Source: CAYFYJ01 sp964347415
GTDB lineage: Archaea; Aenigmatarchaeota; Aenigmatarchaeia; CG10238-14
Length of the DNA: 64,000 nt
NCBI GenBank assembly: GCA_964347415.1
Contig: CAYFYJ010000022.1
Coordinates: forward strand, 89,899-153,898
Reading direction: 5' to 3'
Positions within the stretch are counted from its first letter, which is position 1, and each line of letters begins with the position of its first letter. The notes under the pieces were generated by a model. It saw only the letters and a program-made list of their open reading frames with translations, was not told where the DNA came from and did not search any database. Position numbers and translations under genes: made by a program. Positions 41,959 to 50,460 of this stretch are shown piece after piece.

Positions 41959-42084
41959 TTAAAACAAAGCCAAGAAAACTCTGTTACAATTCTTGACGCT
42001 GCCACACTTCAAACATATCTCAGTCATCGTTAAACCATGTGGAAACCTGTAACTCAAGTGGCCATTACAATATTTACACAACAT
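41959..42084 (-). CDS. small zinc-ribbon protein
   Basis: 41 residues: MLCKYCNGHLSYRFPHGLTM, then TEICLKCGSVKNCNRVFLALF. CxxC pairs at 3-6 and 24-27 give a short zinc ribbon. It lies upstream of the similar gene at 41899 on the same strand, so the two may be co-expressed. Confidence 0.55.
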   Translation of the reverse strand: MLCKYCNGHLSYRFPHGLTMTEICLKCGSVKNCNRVFLALF

Positions 42085-42251
42085 CGAACACCCCTAACGT
42101 AAATTCATGTTTTATTTTTAAACGAATTTTTATGAAATGAAATTTAGGAATGGATAGAAAGATTATAATATGGTTTTTTTAATTTTAATTTTTCAAAGAT
42201 ATTATTATTTCAGCGAAAAAAACTTAAGTGATACTATAATCATGTGATGAA

Positions 42252-43007
42252 ATGATTGATGTACATTGTCACTTGGAACAACCCGATTATAATCCCGATA
42301 GAGATAGTGTTATCGAGTCATGTAAACAAAGATTGAACGCTATAATAACTTGCTGCGCCAGTCCTGGCGATTTTGATTTGACCATGCAAATGTTAGAGAA
42401 ACATAAGAATTTTGTGTTCGCCACTTTTAGTGTACATCCTATTTACATTAAAGAAATTAATGAAAAACAGAAAGATGAATTTTTCGATTTAATAATTAAA
42501 AATAAAGATAAAGTGAGTGGCATAGGCGAAACAGGTTTAGATTACCATCATGTTACAGAAGATATATGGCGTAAAAGACAAAAAAAACTTTTTATCGAGC
42601 ACATATCCTTAGCAAAAGACTTGAAAAAACCTTTAGTCATTCATTCTAGGGATTCGTCTGAGGATATGATCAAAATTTTGGAGCAAGAAGATGCTAAAAA
42701 TGTTCTCATGCATCTGTTTGGTGCGAGACATTTATTAAACAGAGTGAAAGATAACGATTGGTTTATTTCTGTTGGCCCTATCGCAATCCGCTCAAAGACC
42801 CATAAAAAAATCATAAGAGATACGCCGATCGAAAAAATTTTATTGGAAACTGATTCTCCTTGGTGGGGCCTCAAAGGAAAGAGGAATAACCCAACAGCAG
42901 TTCTACAAGTCGCAGATAGAGTTGCCCGAGTTAAAAAACTCGATATAAAAGAAGTTGATGAAATTACAACACGAAATGCAGTAGGATTCTTTGGTTTAAA
43001 GGTTTAA
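42252..43007 (+). CDS. TatD-family metal-dependent hydrolase
   Basis: 251 residues with the TIM-barrel metal sites: DVHCHLE at the N terminus, GIGETGLDYHH, VIHSRDSSEDM and ETDSPWWG. TatD enzymes are DNA exonucleases or deacylases in the cytosol. ATG 42252 gives the usual short N terminus MIDVHCH. Confidence 0.92.
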   Translation: MIDVHCHLEQPDYNPDRDSVIESCKQRLNAIITCCASPGDFDLTMQMLEKHKNFVFATFSVHPIYIKEINEKQKDEFFDLIIKNKDKVSGIGETGLDYHHVTEDIWRKRQKKLFIEHISLAKDLKKPLVIHSRDSSEDMIKILEQEDAKNVLMHLFGARHLLNRVKDNDWFISVGPIAIRSKTHKKIIRDTPIEKILLETDSPWWGLKGKRNNPTAVLQVADRVARVKKLDIKEVDEITTRNAVGFFGLKV

Positions 43008-43071
43008 TTATAATATTCATCACAACCTTACTCTCGCTGTGACTTTATATAAAACTTGATAATTAATAGAC

Positions 43072-44148
43072 ATGTTCAAACGAAGAAAATGGTTTAATTT
43101 GACAGTACAATGCGACTATGAGAAACATACTATTCCTATTTTTAGGGCCAGTTGTGGCGGCAACAGGACAGTTCCGTTGTTTAAAACACTTTTATCGAGT
43201 AAATGTAGGAACAACTGTAAATTCTGTGGATTGAGATGCGAAAGAAGAGTTTCTAGAGACAGTTGGAAACCAGATGAATTTGCCAAAATTGCAATGAAAC
43301 TTTGGAAGATGAGAAAGATTAAGGGAGTGTTCCTTTCGTCATCGGTTGAAAGAGATCCTGATCATACTGTTGAAAAAGAAATAGAAGCTATCGATATTCT
43401 TAGACGGATGGGTTTTACAGAATACGTACATTTAAGAATAATGCCGGGAACTAACCGGGAATTAATAAAACGGGCAGCAGAATTATCTGACAGAATTGGA
43501 ATAAACATAGAGTTACCGAGTAAGGAACATTATGAGGATATGAAGTTGTACCTGAATTTTGTTCAAGATATAATAAGAAGATTGAAATGGATTTCGAAAG
43601 AAGTTCAAAAACTACAAAAACAAGGAAAATGTCAGGCAGGATTAAACTCACAAATGGTTGTTGGGGCTTCTGATGAAACTGATAAAGAGATAATAAAGAT
43701 TAGTAGTTGGATTTATCAAAAATTGAAAGCTCAGAGAGTCTATTATTCTAAATTCAAACCCGTTAAAAACACACCGTTAGAGAATAAAGAACCTGAAAAT
43801 CCTTGGAGAGAATACAGGCTTTATCAAGCATCTTTCCTTCTCAGGGATTATGGTTTTAAGAATAAAGATTTTGTATTCAACGACAATGATAGATTGGATT
43901 TGAAAGAAGACCCAAAATTTTCTATTGCAAAAGACAACGACATAGTTGTTGATGTTAATAATGCTGAATTCGGAGAGTTAATAAAAATCCCTGGCATTGG
44001 TCTAAAAACTGCTCAAAATATTGTTGATAAAAGGCCGATTAAAAATATTAACATTTTAAAATCAACAGGTGTGATACTCAAAAGAGCGATGCCATTCATA
44101 GAAATAAATGGTATACATCAGACAAGATTATCTAAATGGATTAATTAA
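43072..44148 (+). CDS. radical SAM protein with C-terminal helix-hairpin-helix (DNA modification/repair type)
   Basis: 358 residues. The SAM cluster motif KCRNNCKFC lies near residue 43, in CxxxCxxC form. Then come FLSSSVERDPDHTVEKEIEAI, YVHLRIMPG, INIELPS and a QMVVGASDETDKEI strand. The last 60 residues are a helix-hairpin-helix DNA-binding pair (IPGIGLKTAQNIV). This plan matches the putative DNA modification/repair radical SAM family. The partner usually next to it in bacteria is not present here. Confidence 0.88.
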   Translation: MFKRRKWFNLTVQCDYEKHTIPIFRASCGGNRTVPLFKTLLSSKCRNNCKFCGLRCERRVSRDSWKPDEFAKIAMKLWKMRKIKGVFLSSSVERDPDHTVEKEIEAIDILRRMGFTEYVHLRIMPGTNRELIKRAAELSDRIGINIELPSKEHYEDMKLYLNFVQDIIRRLKWISKEVQKLQKQGKCQAGLNSQMVVGASDETDKEIIKISSWIYQKLKAQRVYYSKFKPVKNTPLENKEPENPWREYRLYQASFLLRDYGFKNKDFVFNDNDRLDLKEDPKFSIAKDNDIVVDVNNAEFGELIKIPGIGLKTAQNIVDKRPIKNINILKSTGVILKRAMPFIEINGIHQTRLSKWIN

Positions 44149-45037
44149 CTGATAACCATACACCCAAAAATATCAAACAAATAGCTATCAATTTCAGGAA
44201 TATAGTCTTCTTGTCGATCTCTTCTTGTATGTATTTCGGAACAAGTCGAGTTAAAATTGTGGTATATACAAAAAGGACAAAAGGCTGTATAGTAGCAACA
44301 CCAACAACTAATGAAGGAGTACTTAATGATAAGGCAGTTTGGAGAGAGAACGATGCACCATAAGCAAATATAAAAATTATAATCGTTAATATCCAAACGA
44401 ACCTGTCAATTTTTTTAATCATTATAAAGAAATCTTTTTTTATTTTTGGGAAAAAAAGTGAAGGAAGAGCCCCCATAGATAATCCTAGAAAAATCCAAAC
44501 CACTAATGATAATGGATCTATGAATTCAAGTGTATATTTTTGTAGAACACTTAAAAAAGCCCAAATTGTTGCAATTATTAATACCGATTTTACAACAGAT
44601 GGAGAAACAAATCTTCTTTTCTTTCCTATTTTATAAGAAATTAACATTGCTCCAGCGAGTATGAAAAATATTCCAAAATATTTTTCACTTGCCAATACCT
44701 CCCCAAAAAAAACATAAGACATAGGAATGATAAATAAGGCATCAATATAAGTCAAAGGAATTACTCTAGAAGCCTCTTCAGCAAGCATAACTTTGTTATA
44801 CAACAGAAGTGAAAAGGCGTTAATAATACCGACGATGATGCCCAATAAAAACTCAGGATAACCAAAAGAAACTGGTAAAAATATTATAAGTAAAGTTGCA
44901 GAGACGCCACTAAAAATAGCTGTCCATGCCTGATAAGTGAATGGATCTTTGAATCTCTTTGTCAATAAAATTTTGTCTATAACATTACAACCGGCCCATA
45001 ATATAGGAGCCAATAAAGCAAAGACAAACCATTCCAT
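44141..45037 (-). CDS. DMT/EamA-family transporter
   Basis: 298 residues, ten predicted helices in two EamA repeats. Marks are LLAPILWAGCNVIDKILL at the N terminus, IPLTYIDALFIIPMSYVFFGEVLA in repeat one and LVVGVATIQPFVLFVYTTIL in repeat two. Substrate unknown. Its end overlaps the convergent radical SAM gene by eight bases. Confidence 0.85.
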   Translation of the reverse strand: MEWFVFALLAPILWAGCNVIDKILLTKRFKDPFTYQAWTAIFSGVSATLLIIFLPVSFGYPEFLLGIIVGIINAFSLLLYNKVMLAEEASRVIPLTYIDALFIIPMSYVFFGEVLASEKYFGIFFILAGAMLISYKIGKKRRFVSPSVVKSVLIIATIWAFLSVLQKYTLEFIDPLSLVVWIFLGLSMGALPSLFFPKIKKDFFIMIKKIDRFVWILTIIIFIFAYGASFSLQTALSLSTPSLVVGVATIQPFVLFVYTTILTRLVPKYIQEEIDKKTIFLKLIAICLIFLGVWLSVN

Positions 45038-45460
45038 AATTTTAATTATTCGACTGAATATTAAAGTTTAGGAAATATGAAAATTAGTTCTTGAGGGATT
45101 AGTGGTTACCATACAATTACTATAAGGAATACATCCGGGGGTTATAACACTATCCTTTCTCAACGGCTGATACAGTTATTTTAGTTGAGGATTTCTTGGT
45201 CCTCCAATGATGGAAATGAAGAACTTGGAATCATCCCAAATTAACTTTTGGTGATCTTAAACATTGTTGTATAGACTACAGAAAACCAATTCAAAAACAA
45301 GTGGGGTTGACGACATGGATCTTCCATAGTCCATCAACTTTATATATAGAATTTTATTGTTAATAAACTTTTGTTTTTTAATTTTTTTTAAATTTTTCTA
45401 AGTTTTTATGATAATATTAAATACTGGAATATATAAAATTATTATCAAGGTGAATAAAAA
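45038..45460. other. intergenic stretch, no intact gene; promoter near its end
   Basis: Stops occur in all frames, and I see no tRNA or repeat. TATA-like TTTATATATAG at about 45340-45350 and ATATATAAAATT at 45429-45440 could drive the small basic gene. The middle may be a decayed gene, but no family can be read. Confidence 0.4.
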
Positions 45461-45532
45461 ATGGCTGCAAGAAGAAGAACAACTCGAAAAAAAACAACAA
45501 AAAGAGGAGCAAAGAGAAGAAAAAGAAGATGA
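45461..45532 (+). CDS. very small, very basic protein
   Basis: 23 residues: MAARRRTTRKKTTKRGAKRR and KRR, then TGA. GGTGAATAAAAA before the ATG is a good ribosome site, and a TATA element lies 24 bases upstream. Fourteen of 23 residues are Arg or Lys; such peptides resemble DNA-binding tails of archaeal and sperm-type proteins. It overlaps a longer out-of-frame reading of low-complexity Glu/Lys at 45408-45671, which I reject. Confidence 0.55.
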   Translation: MAARRRTTRKKTTKRGAKRRKRR

Positions 45533-45651
45533 TGCCGAAAGTAAAGGCATCTATGGCCTTGTTATTAAATTAAATAGGGATAGTTCTATAGAGATTGTAA
45601 GATTAACTCTATGGAACCCCTACCAAGGCTGTTATGTTCATGCTAATTCTG

Positions 45652-46065
45652 TTACTTTACCCATTCACTAGTAACGTTCTTGATTGTTTTCTCGCCCCTT
45701 TGACCATATTCGATCGTTGATTCACCAAAATTGAAAGCCCTTCTCTGAATCTCGCAAATGATATCATCAGTTATGTCAATATCAACAAGATTGTTTTTAA
45801 TATCGAATATTTTCAACACGATGCAACCACTTTTACAATGTTCACCTTCTCTTAAATTCGGGCATTTCTCTCCGTTGATTTGCAAAGAAACATGTTCAAA
45901 CGTGATATTCTGGATTTGGATTGAAACAAATTTAGTGCTATAATTACCCAATCCTATATCTTTTATGACGTCAGAGAAATATGCATATTGTAATCCTTGA
46001 AATGCGATTACTGCAATGACAGATGCTATAATAGCTATTATAACGTTTGAAACTACATTAGCCAT
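45652..46065 (-). CDS. anchored exported protein
   Basis: 137 residues with a single N-terminal helix (about 6-24) like those of pilin-type or anchored proteins, and a beta-rich body with three to four cysteines (EKCPNLREGEHCKSGCIVL). No class III signal motif is obvious. 18 bases upstream of the methylthiotransferase gene's end. Function unknown. Confidence 0.65.
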   Translation of the reverse strand: MANVVSNVIIAIIASVIAVIAFQGLQYAYFSDVIKDIGLGNYSTKFVSIQIQNITFEHVSLQINGEKCPNLREGEHCKSGCIVLKIFDIKNNLVDIDITDDIICEIQRRAFNFGESTIEYGQRGEKTIKNVTSEWVK

Positions 46066-46083
46066 GGTATTCCCTATTTATCT

Positions 46084-47352
46084 TTAGTCATCCTCGATTA
46101 AATAACTTGATTGCACCGATTTTATCTTAATTTTTTTGAAAGTTCCTAATTCCCCTTTAGTTAACACTGGTTTGTATGCGAAATTCCTGCTTATGACGCC
46201 TCCCTTCCTCCCAACCTCATCGATCAATACCTCACCCATCCAATTTAACCATTTTTGGTTACCATCTAGTTTTATCCTTTCAACCAACCCAACAAGCCTT
46301 TTCGTTCGATCATTTATTGTTTCTCTGGGTAATTGCTCCATCTTTGAAGCTTCTGTTCCCGGTCTTGGTCCAAACTTTGAAATGTTCACTATATCTGGCT
46401 TAACCTCTTTAATTAGATCAAGAGTTTTTTGAAAATCATTATTTTTCTCCGATGGAAATCCTACAATCACATCTGTAGATAAAGTTAACAATGGAAATTC
46501 CTTCTTGAATTTTTTAACTATGTTTTTGAAATCTCTAGCACTATAACCACGGTTCATTCTTTTTAGTATTCTATTCGATCCAGATTGTACAGGTAAATGT
46601 AAAAACTTGAAAATTTTTTCTAGTCTGTATGAATCAATCAAATCATCTAACATATGTTTGACATGAGTGGGGTTCATCATCCCAATCCTGATGAAGAACT
46701 TTCCTTTAACTTTACAAATGTTTTGAAGTAACTCTGGTAAACTTGAATCCATGTCCATACCGTAACAACCACAATCCTGAGATGTAAGCCAAATCTCTTT
46801 ACACCCTTGGTTCAAACTATTTTTAATCTCCTTTAATATCAAACCCTTTGGATAACTGAATAATTTTCCTCTGGCAAACTTAGTTTCACAATAACTACAA
46901 CGGGATAAACATCCTGATGCTATTTCACAAATTGCTATAATTTGATTTCTTCTAACCCTTGGCATACAAAGTTTTGGTTTCTTTGAATCTTTTGTTAAAA
47001 TAGTTTTCTCGTTTGATAACGCAGATTTAACTGCATCAGGAAATTTTTCTAATGAATTCGGTCCGATTAATGATGCATGTGGGTTTATTCCCTCGATGAT
47101 ATATTTTTCTGTTTTTGGCATACAACCTGCTACGATCAATGGTTTTTTTGATTTAGTCAATTCTTTTATTTTATGAATCATTCTATGAGCTGTTGGTGTT
47201 TTAACGATGCAAGTAAAAATGATGTTCAGATCAGAATCATTCACATCATCGACTATCTTATAACCTTCCTTTGTCAATGAACCCAAAGCTATCTCAAAAT
47301 CAGATAGATTAGCACTACACCCATAAACTTCTGCAAAAATCTTGTTTTTCAT
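46084..47352 (-). CDS. tRNA t6A methylthiotransferase (MiaB/CDKAL1 class)
   Basis: 422 residues. N-terminal domain with VYGCSANLSDFEIALG and two more cysteines (C in IFTCIVKTPTAHR and AGCMPKTE) for one 4Fe-4S cluster; radical SAM motif ASGCLSRCSYCETKFARG; then FLHLPVQSGSNRILKRMNRGYSARDF and DVIVGFPSE; a C-terminal TRAM-like beta domain. This is the archaeal type that makes ms2t6A37 in tRNA. It adds methylthio to threonylcarbamoyladenosine. Confidence 0.93.
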   Translation of the reverse strand: MKNKIFAEVYGCSANLSDFEIALGSLTKEGYKIVDDVNDSDLNIIFTCIVKTPTAHRMIHKIKELTKSKKPLIVAGCMPKTEKYIIEGINPHASLIGPNSLEKFPDAVKSALSNEKTILTKDSKKPKLCMPRVRRNQIIAICEIASGCLSRCSYCETKFARGKLFSYPKGLILKEIKNSLNQGCKEIWLTSQDCGCYGMDMDSSLPELLQNICKVKGKFFIRIGMMNPTHVKHMLDDLIDSYRLEKIFKFLHLPVQSGSNRILKRMNRGYSARDFKNIVKKFKKEFPLLTLSTDVIVGFPSEKNNDFQKTLDLIKEVKPDIVNISKFGPRPGTEASKMEQLPRETINDRTKRLVGLVERIKLDGNQKWLNWMGEVLIDEVGRKGGVISRNFAYKPVLTKGELGTFKKIKIKSVQSSYLIEDD

Positions 47353-47387
47353 CCCAATAATTAATGGGGGTAAAAGTTTATTTCTTA

Positions 47388-47840
47388 TTAACTAAGCAAA
47401 GTTGGGTTAACAGACCCCACGAGAGTAGACAATTTATTCTCTATTTCTTCGCAGAGTTTTTCAGGTCTCCTTATTCCCTTCATTTTTATTTGAATTTTAG
47501 GCCCAGTAATTACTACATCCCCATAGTTTAAGACCCTACCGATTATACCCTTTTTAAGTCTGTGATCCGCTATAGCTCGGTATGGTATATCTACCCGTCT
47601 TTTAATAAAGACACCTTTAATTTCTGAAATATGGTCTGACTCTAGTTTGTATATTTTGTATATAATGATTCCTTCAGGCTCTAAAAATAGTAGCATCGCG
47701 ACTATCAACAAGGAATAGGTAACAACCGCAGGAAGAGTTAGTGTTAAATTGACGACAAACATCAAAAACAACAGAGATATACCAAGAAAATAGTTTCCTA
47801 TGAATGAAATTCTGGAGCTTCTAAATTTGTGTTTCATCAT
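47388..47840 (-). CDS. membrane protein with bacterial PH-like domain
   Basis: 150 residues: two helices (about 15-33 and 37-53), then YKLESDHISEIKGVFIKRRVDIPYRAIADHRLKKGIIGRVLNYGDVVI, the pattern of bPH2/YdbT domains. The protein probably sits in the membrane with its PH domain in the cytosol. Function unknown. Confidence 0.75.
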   Translation of the reverse strand: MMKHKFRSSRISFIGNYFLGISLLFLMFVVNLTLTLPAVVTYSLLIVAMLLFLEPEGIIIYKIYKLESDHISEIKGVFIKRRVDIPYRAIADHRLKKGIIGRVLNYGDVVITGPKIQIKMKGIRRPEKLCEEIENKLSTLVGSVNPTLLS

Positions 47841-47873
47841 GATTTACTTGTTTTTTAAAAAAATAAATATTAG

Positions 47874-48539
47874 CTATCCCCCAGTTTTTGCCTTCCGTCC
47901 CCTTATAAAAGTAAGATATGGTATCATGATTAGAACTAATGCAATAACGATGACCACAATTGTTCCTAACTTTTCCCCACCAGTTATATTTCCGATACTT
48001 GGTTTTTCGATACTAATGTCAAAACTTTTTACTGTCGTTGTAGTACTAGTTGATGTAGTAGAAGTTGAGGTTGAACTTGGATTTGAAGTGGTAGTAGTAG
48101 TCGTAATTTCTGGATTATTCAATACTTTAACTCCCAAAATATATTTATCACTCTTAACTCGATTTTCACCAACTTTTGTCAATGTTTCTACCCAAAAACT
48201 CACATTATATGTATTCTTTTCAAGGCTTTCATTCACACACACATTCAAGTTTCCAGCAATCGTTGCTCCTGATGCCACTTGAGTATATTTATTAGGAAAA
48301 GATGTAATATCCATATTTAATGGTTTTTCGATCATATAATAGATAAGAACAGATTCATTGTATTGGTTGATTATGTGAAAAGGAGCTGCTTTACATTCTC
48401 CTTGCATAACTTCTAAAGGCGGTTCGAGATCAAATATCGTTATATTCAACATCTCATCTGCAAAACAAGATTTAGAAGACAGGAAAAATACAAAAAATAA
48501 TATGAGAAAATTTAGTGTTAATCTTTTGTTTAAAGACAT
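47874..48539 (-). CDS. exported protein with Thr-rich linker and C-terminal anchor
   Basis: 221 residues: signal peptide (about 8-27), beta-rich domain with one Cys pair (GECKAAPF, LNVCVNES), then a Thr/Ser run at 141-167, and a C-terminal helix (183-205) with RGRKAK tail. The plan is that of a stalked surface protein. It lies at the end of the pilin gene group and may be part of the surface coat. Confidence 0.7.
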   Translation of the reverse strand: MSLNKRLTLNFLILFFVFFLSSKSCFADEMLNITIFDLEPPLEVMQGECKAAPFHIINQYNESVLIYYMIEKPLNMDITSFPNKYTQVASGATIAGNLNVCVNESLEKNTYNVSFWVETLTKVGENRVKSDKYILGVKVLNNPEITTTTTTSNPSSTSTSTTSTSTTTTVKSFDISIEKPSIGNITGGEKLGTIVVIVIALVLIMIPYLTFIRGRKAKTGG

Positions 48540-48580
48540 ACCTTTTCATTGAATAATAGGAGAACTGTGATTTTAAACTT

Positions 48581-49849
48581 TCAATTTATTATTATTTGAT
48601 CAACGCTGTAATTTTGTTGACGTCCATCGATATCATCGATTCTAAACCAATTAGAACCCGTACTCACACCTTTCACCTGCTTACCATCAGGTCCTGAGGA
48701 GAAATAAAGATAATCTATATTAGTTCTATCCGCATCTACTGGAATTTCTGAAGGAATCTCACTTTTATCGATAAAACTCTCTAGGCCGATCATATTATTC
48801 GTTTGACTCGAATATTTACTCTGGATCTCTATTTCCCCCTCTAATCTATCTAAATAACTGGCTCCTGTTATGCTAGGTTGATAGTACGAATTATCGACGT
48901 GTTCTTTGAAATTTTCTATATACCAAACCCTACCTGTGACGCCTGGGTTTACATCTACTAACACCTCCATTCCATCTGAGACATTGTTCTTGGCACCACT
49001 TCTAACGACATAAGGGATAGTTATCCCTACTGTAATGGGATTCTCAGAAACAACAGCCTTTGCTGAATTTAGATTAGCTACACTATCTGCGTCATCTACT
49101 ACTAATATCTTATTTTGAAAATTAGGAAATGTAGTATCATTTGTGACAGTTCCGTATTCATAACAAATCACAGTACACCCATAGTCACTTCCAGTCAATA
49201 GCAATTGCGTATAATTTCCTATGTATGAACTTCTTTCAATCATGTTTGTCATACGACCTCCCGTGTTCAATGGATACAACGGGTCTTCTAATCCTTCAAC
49301 AGATACGAGTTTTTCAACTAGAGTTGATCTATTTAATGCCGCAACTCCTTGCATATCAGTGATATTAACGTCCATTTGAGCTTCAGCCAACAGATTAAAA
49401 CTATCATAAGGCCTAATTTCAAGCGTATAAAGAGTGATGTTGATGTAGAATCCCTTTAAAACACCAACTTGCTCGATTCTTTCGATCCAATAGGGAAATG
49501 TTGCATTTTCCATCAAATCTTCAGCTACTCCATCAAAGGTTCCATCCAGAACTAACTCTTGCAATGTATCATTAGCATTTCTTGACAATGGAATACCTTC
49601 AGCCGAAACATTGTTAAAAGCAGCATTCATAGCCCTTCGCAAACCAGTATCCAATGTTGATCCTGCATCTCTGACTAAACTATCGTACATATTATTGAGG
49701 CTTTTGATTCTCATCTCTATGTTAATTCGTTCTCTGCGGTATGAAATTAAACTTCTTTGAATGGCAATTAATCCCACTAAACTTACGGCCAAGAAAAATA
49801 AAATAATACTGAACATTATACCCTTTCTCATGCGAGGGATATTTGTCAT
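48581..49849 (-). CDS. large pilin-like exported protein
   Basis: 422 residues. MRKGIMFSIILFFLAVSLVGLIAIQ near the N terminus is a pilin-type helix; the start may be ATG 49831 instead of 49849. The body is beta-rich with few cysteines (GCTVICYEYG). It belongs to the group of pilin-like genes 48.6-54.2 kb opposite the pilus machinery. No named family. Confidence 0.65.
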   Translation of the reverse strand: MTNIPRMRKGIMFSIILFFLAVSLVGLIAIQRSLISYRRERINIEMRIKSLNNMYDSLVRDAGSTLDTGLRRAMNAAFNNVSAEGIPLSRNANDTLQELVLDGTFDGVAEDLMENATFPYWIERIEQVGVLKGFYINITLYTLEIRPYDSFNLLAEAQMDVNITDMQGVAALNRSTLVEKLVSVEGLEDPLYPLNTGGRMTNMIERSSYIGNYTQLLLTGSDYGCTVICYEYGTVTNDTTFPNFQNKILVVDDADSVANLNSAKAVVSENPITVGITIPYVVRSGAKNNVSDGMEVLVDVNPGVTGRVWYIENFKEHVDNSYYQPSITGASYLDRLEGEIEIQSKYSSQTNNMIGLESFIDKSEIPSEIPVDADRTNIDYLYFSSGPDGKQVKGVSTGSNWFRIDDIDGRQQNYSVDQIIIN

Positions 49850-49936
49850 AAAAATATCTTATTAAAAAAAGGAAATAAAGCTTATCTAATCATAACTGAT
49901 AAACTAAAATAATTGGAAAAAGAATAGATTTTATAG

Positions 49937-50440
49937 ATGAGAAAACTAGCGAAATGGATCTATATTATACTTTTTTTGGTACTGATAATGGTATTGGTGT
50001 TGTATGTAATGGATCGTTTCGGGGGTCGAACATCCTCATTAGATAGTAACAAACAATATTGTGGTGACCAAATCTGTCAGCTGAATGAAAATCATGATAA
50101 TTGTTGCATGGATTGTGGATGTCTAAACAATCAAGTTTGCATAGACAATGAATGTCAGACAAGTGTGATAACATATACAACATCAATACCATCTGATACT
50201 ATGCAGACAACAGTTGGATCTATGCCGTCAGGTGGAGGAACAGGATCATCTGATGAAACATCGTCTGAGTCGGGTGAAGAGCCAACAGAGACTACTCCAA
50301 CTACTACTATATATAAAGAATGTTCATATGACTACTGTGAGTTATGTGAAAACAAAACGGCTTGTTATAATGTGGGTTGTGTTTGGTGCCTCTCAAATCG
50401 TTGTTTAAAAATTTGTAAGGGCCAAGCATCTATAAACTAA
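49937..50440 (+). CDS. anchored Cys-rich surface protein
   Basis: 167 residues: one helix (9-26), Cys-rich block YCGDQICQLNENHDNCCMDCGC and NQVCIDNECQ, a Ser/Thr/Gly-rich linker, then a second Cys-rich block CSYDYCELCENKTACYNVGCVWC to CLKIC. The first block is of the sort seen in archaeal surface proteins with disulfide knots. Disulfide formation would involve the redox relay of this genome, as inference. Confidence 0.7.
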   Translation: MRKLAKWIYIILFLVLIMVLVLYVMDRFGGRTSSLDSNKQYCGDQICQLNENHDNCCMDCGCLNNQVCIDNECQTSVITYTTSIPSDTMQTTVGSMPSGGGTGSSDETSSESGEEPTETTPTTTIYKECSYDYCELCENKTACYNVGCVWCLSNRCLKICKGQASIN

Positions 50441-50460
50441 ATTAACTCGTTATTCCACTG

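Noticed and set aside
45038..45407. Possible transposase remnant
   Set aside because: Fragments of frames can be read but no motif supports a family, so only a gap is reported.
45408..45671. 87-residue Glu/Lys/Gln-rich frame
   Set aside because: It lies out of frame with a basic peptide that has a better ribosome site, and its low complexity reflects the AAR-rich DNA of that gene.
47800..48282. Plus-strand frame of 160 codons with Val runs
   Set aside because: The Val run is the complement of the Thr-rich linker of the exported protein on the other strand.
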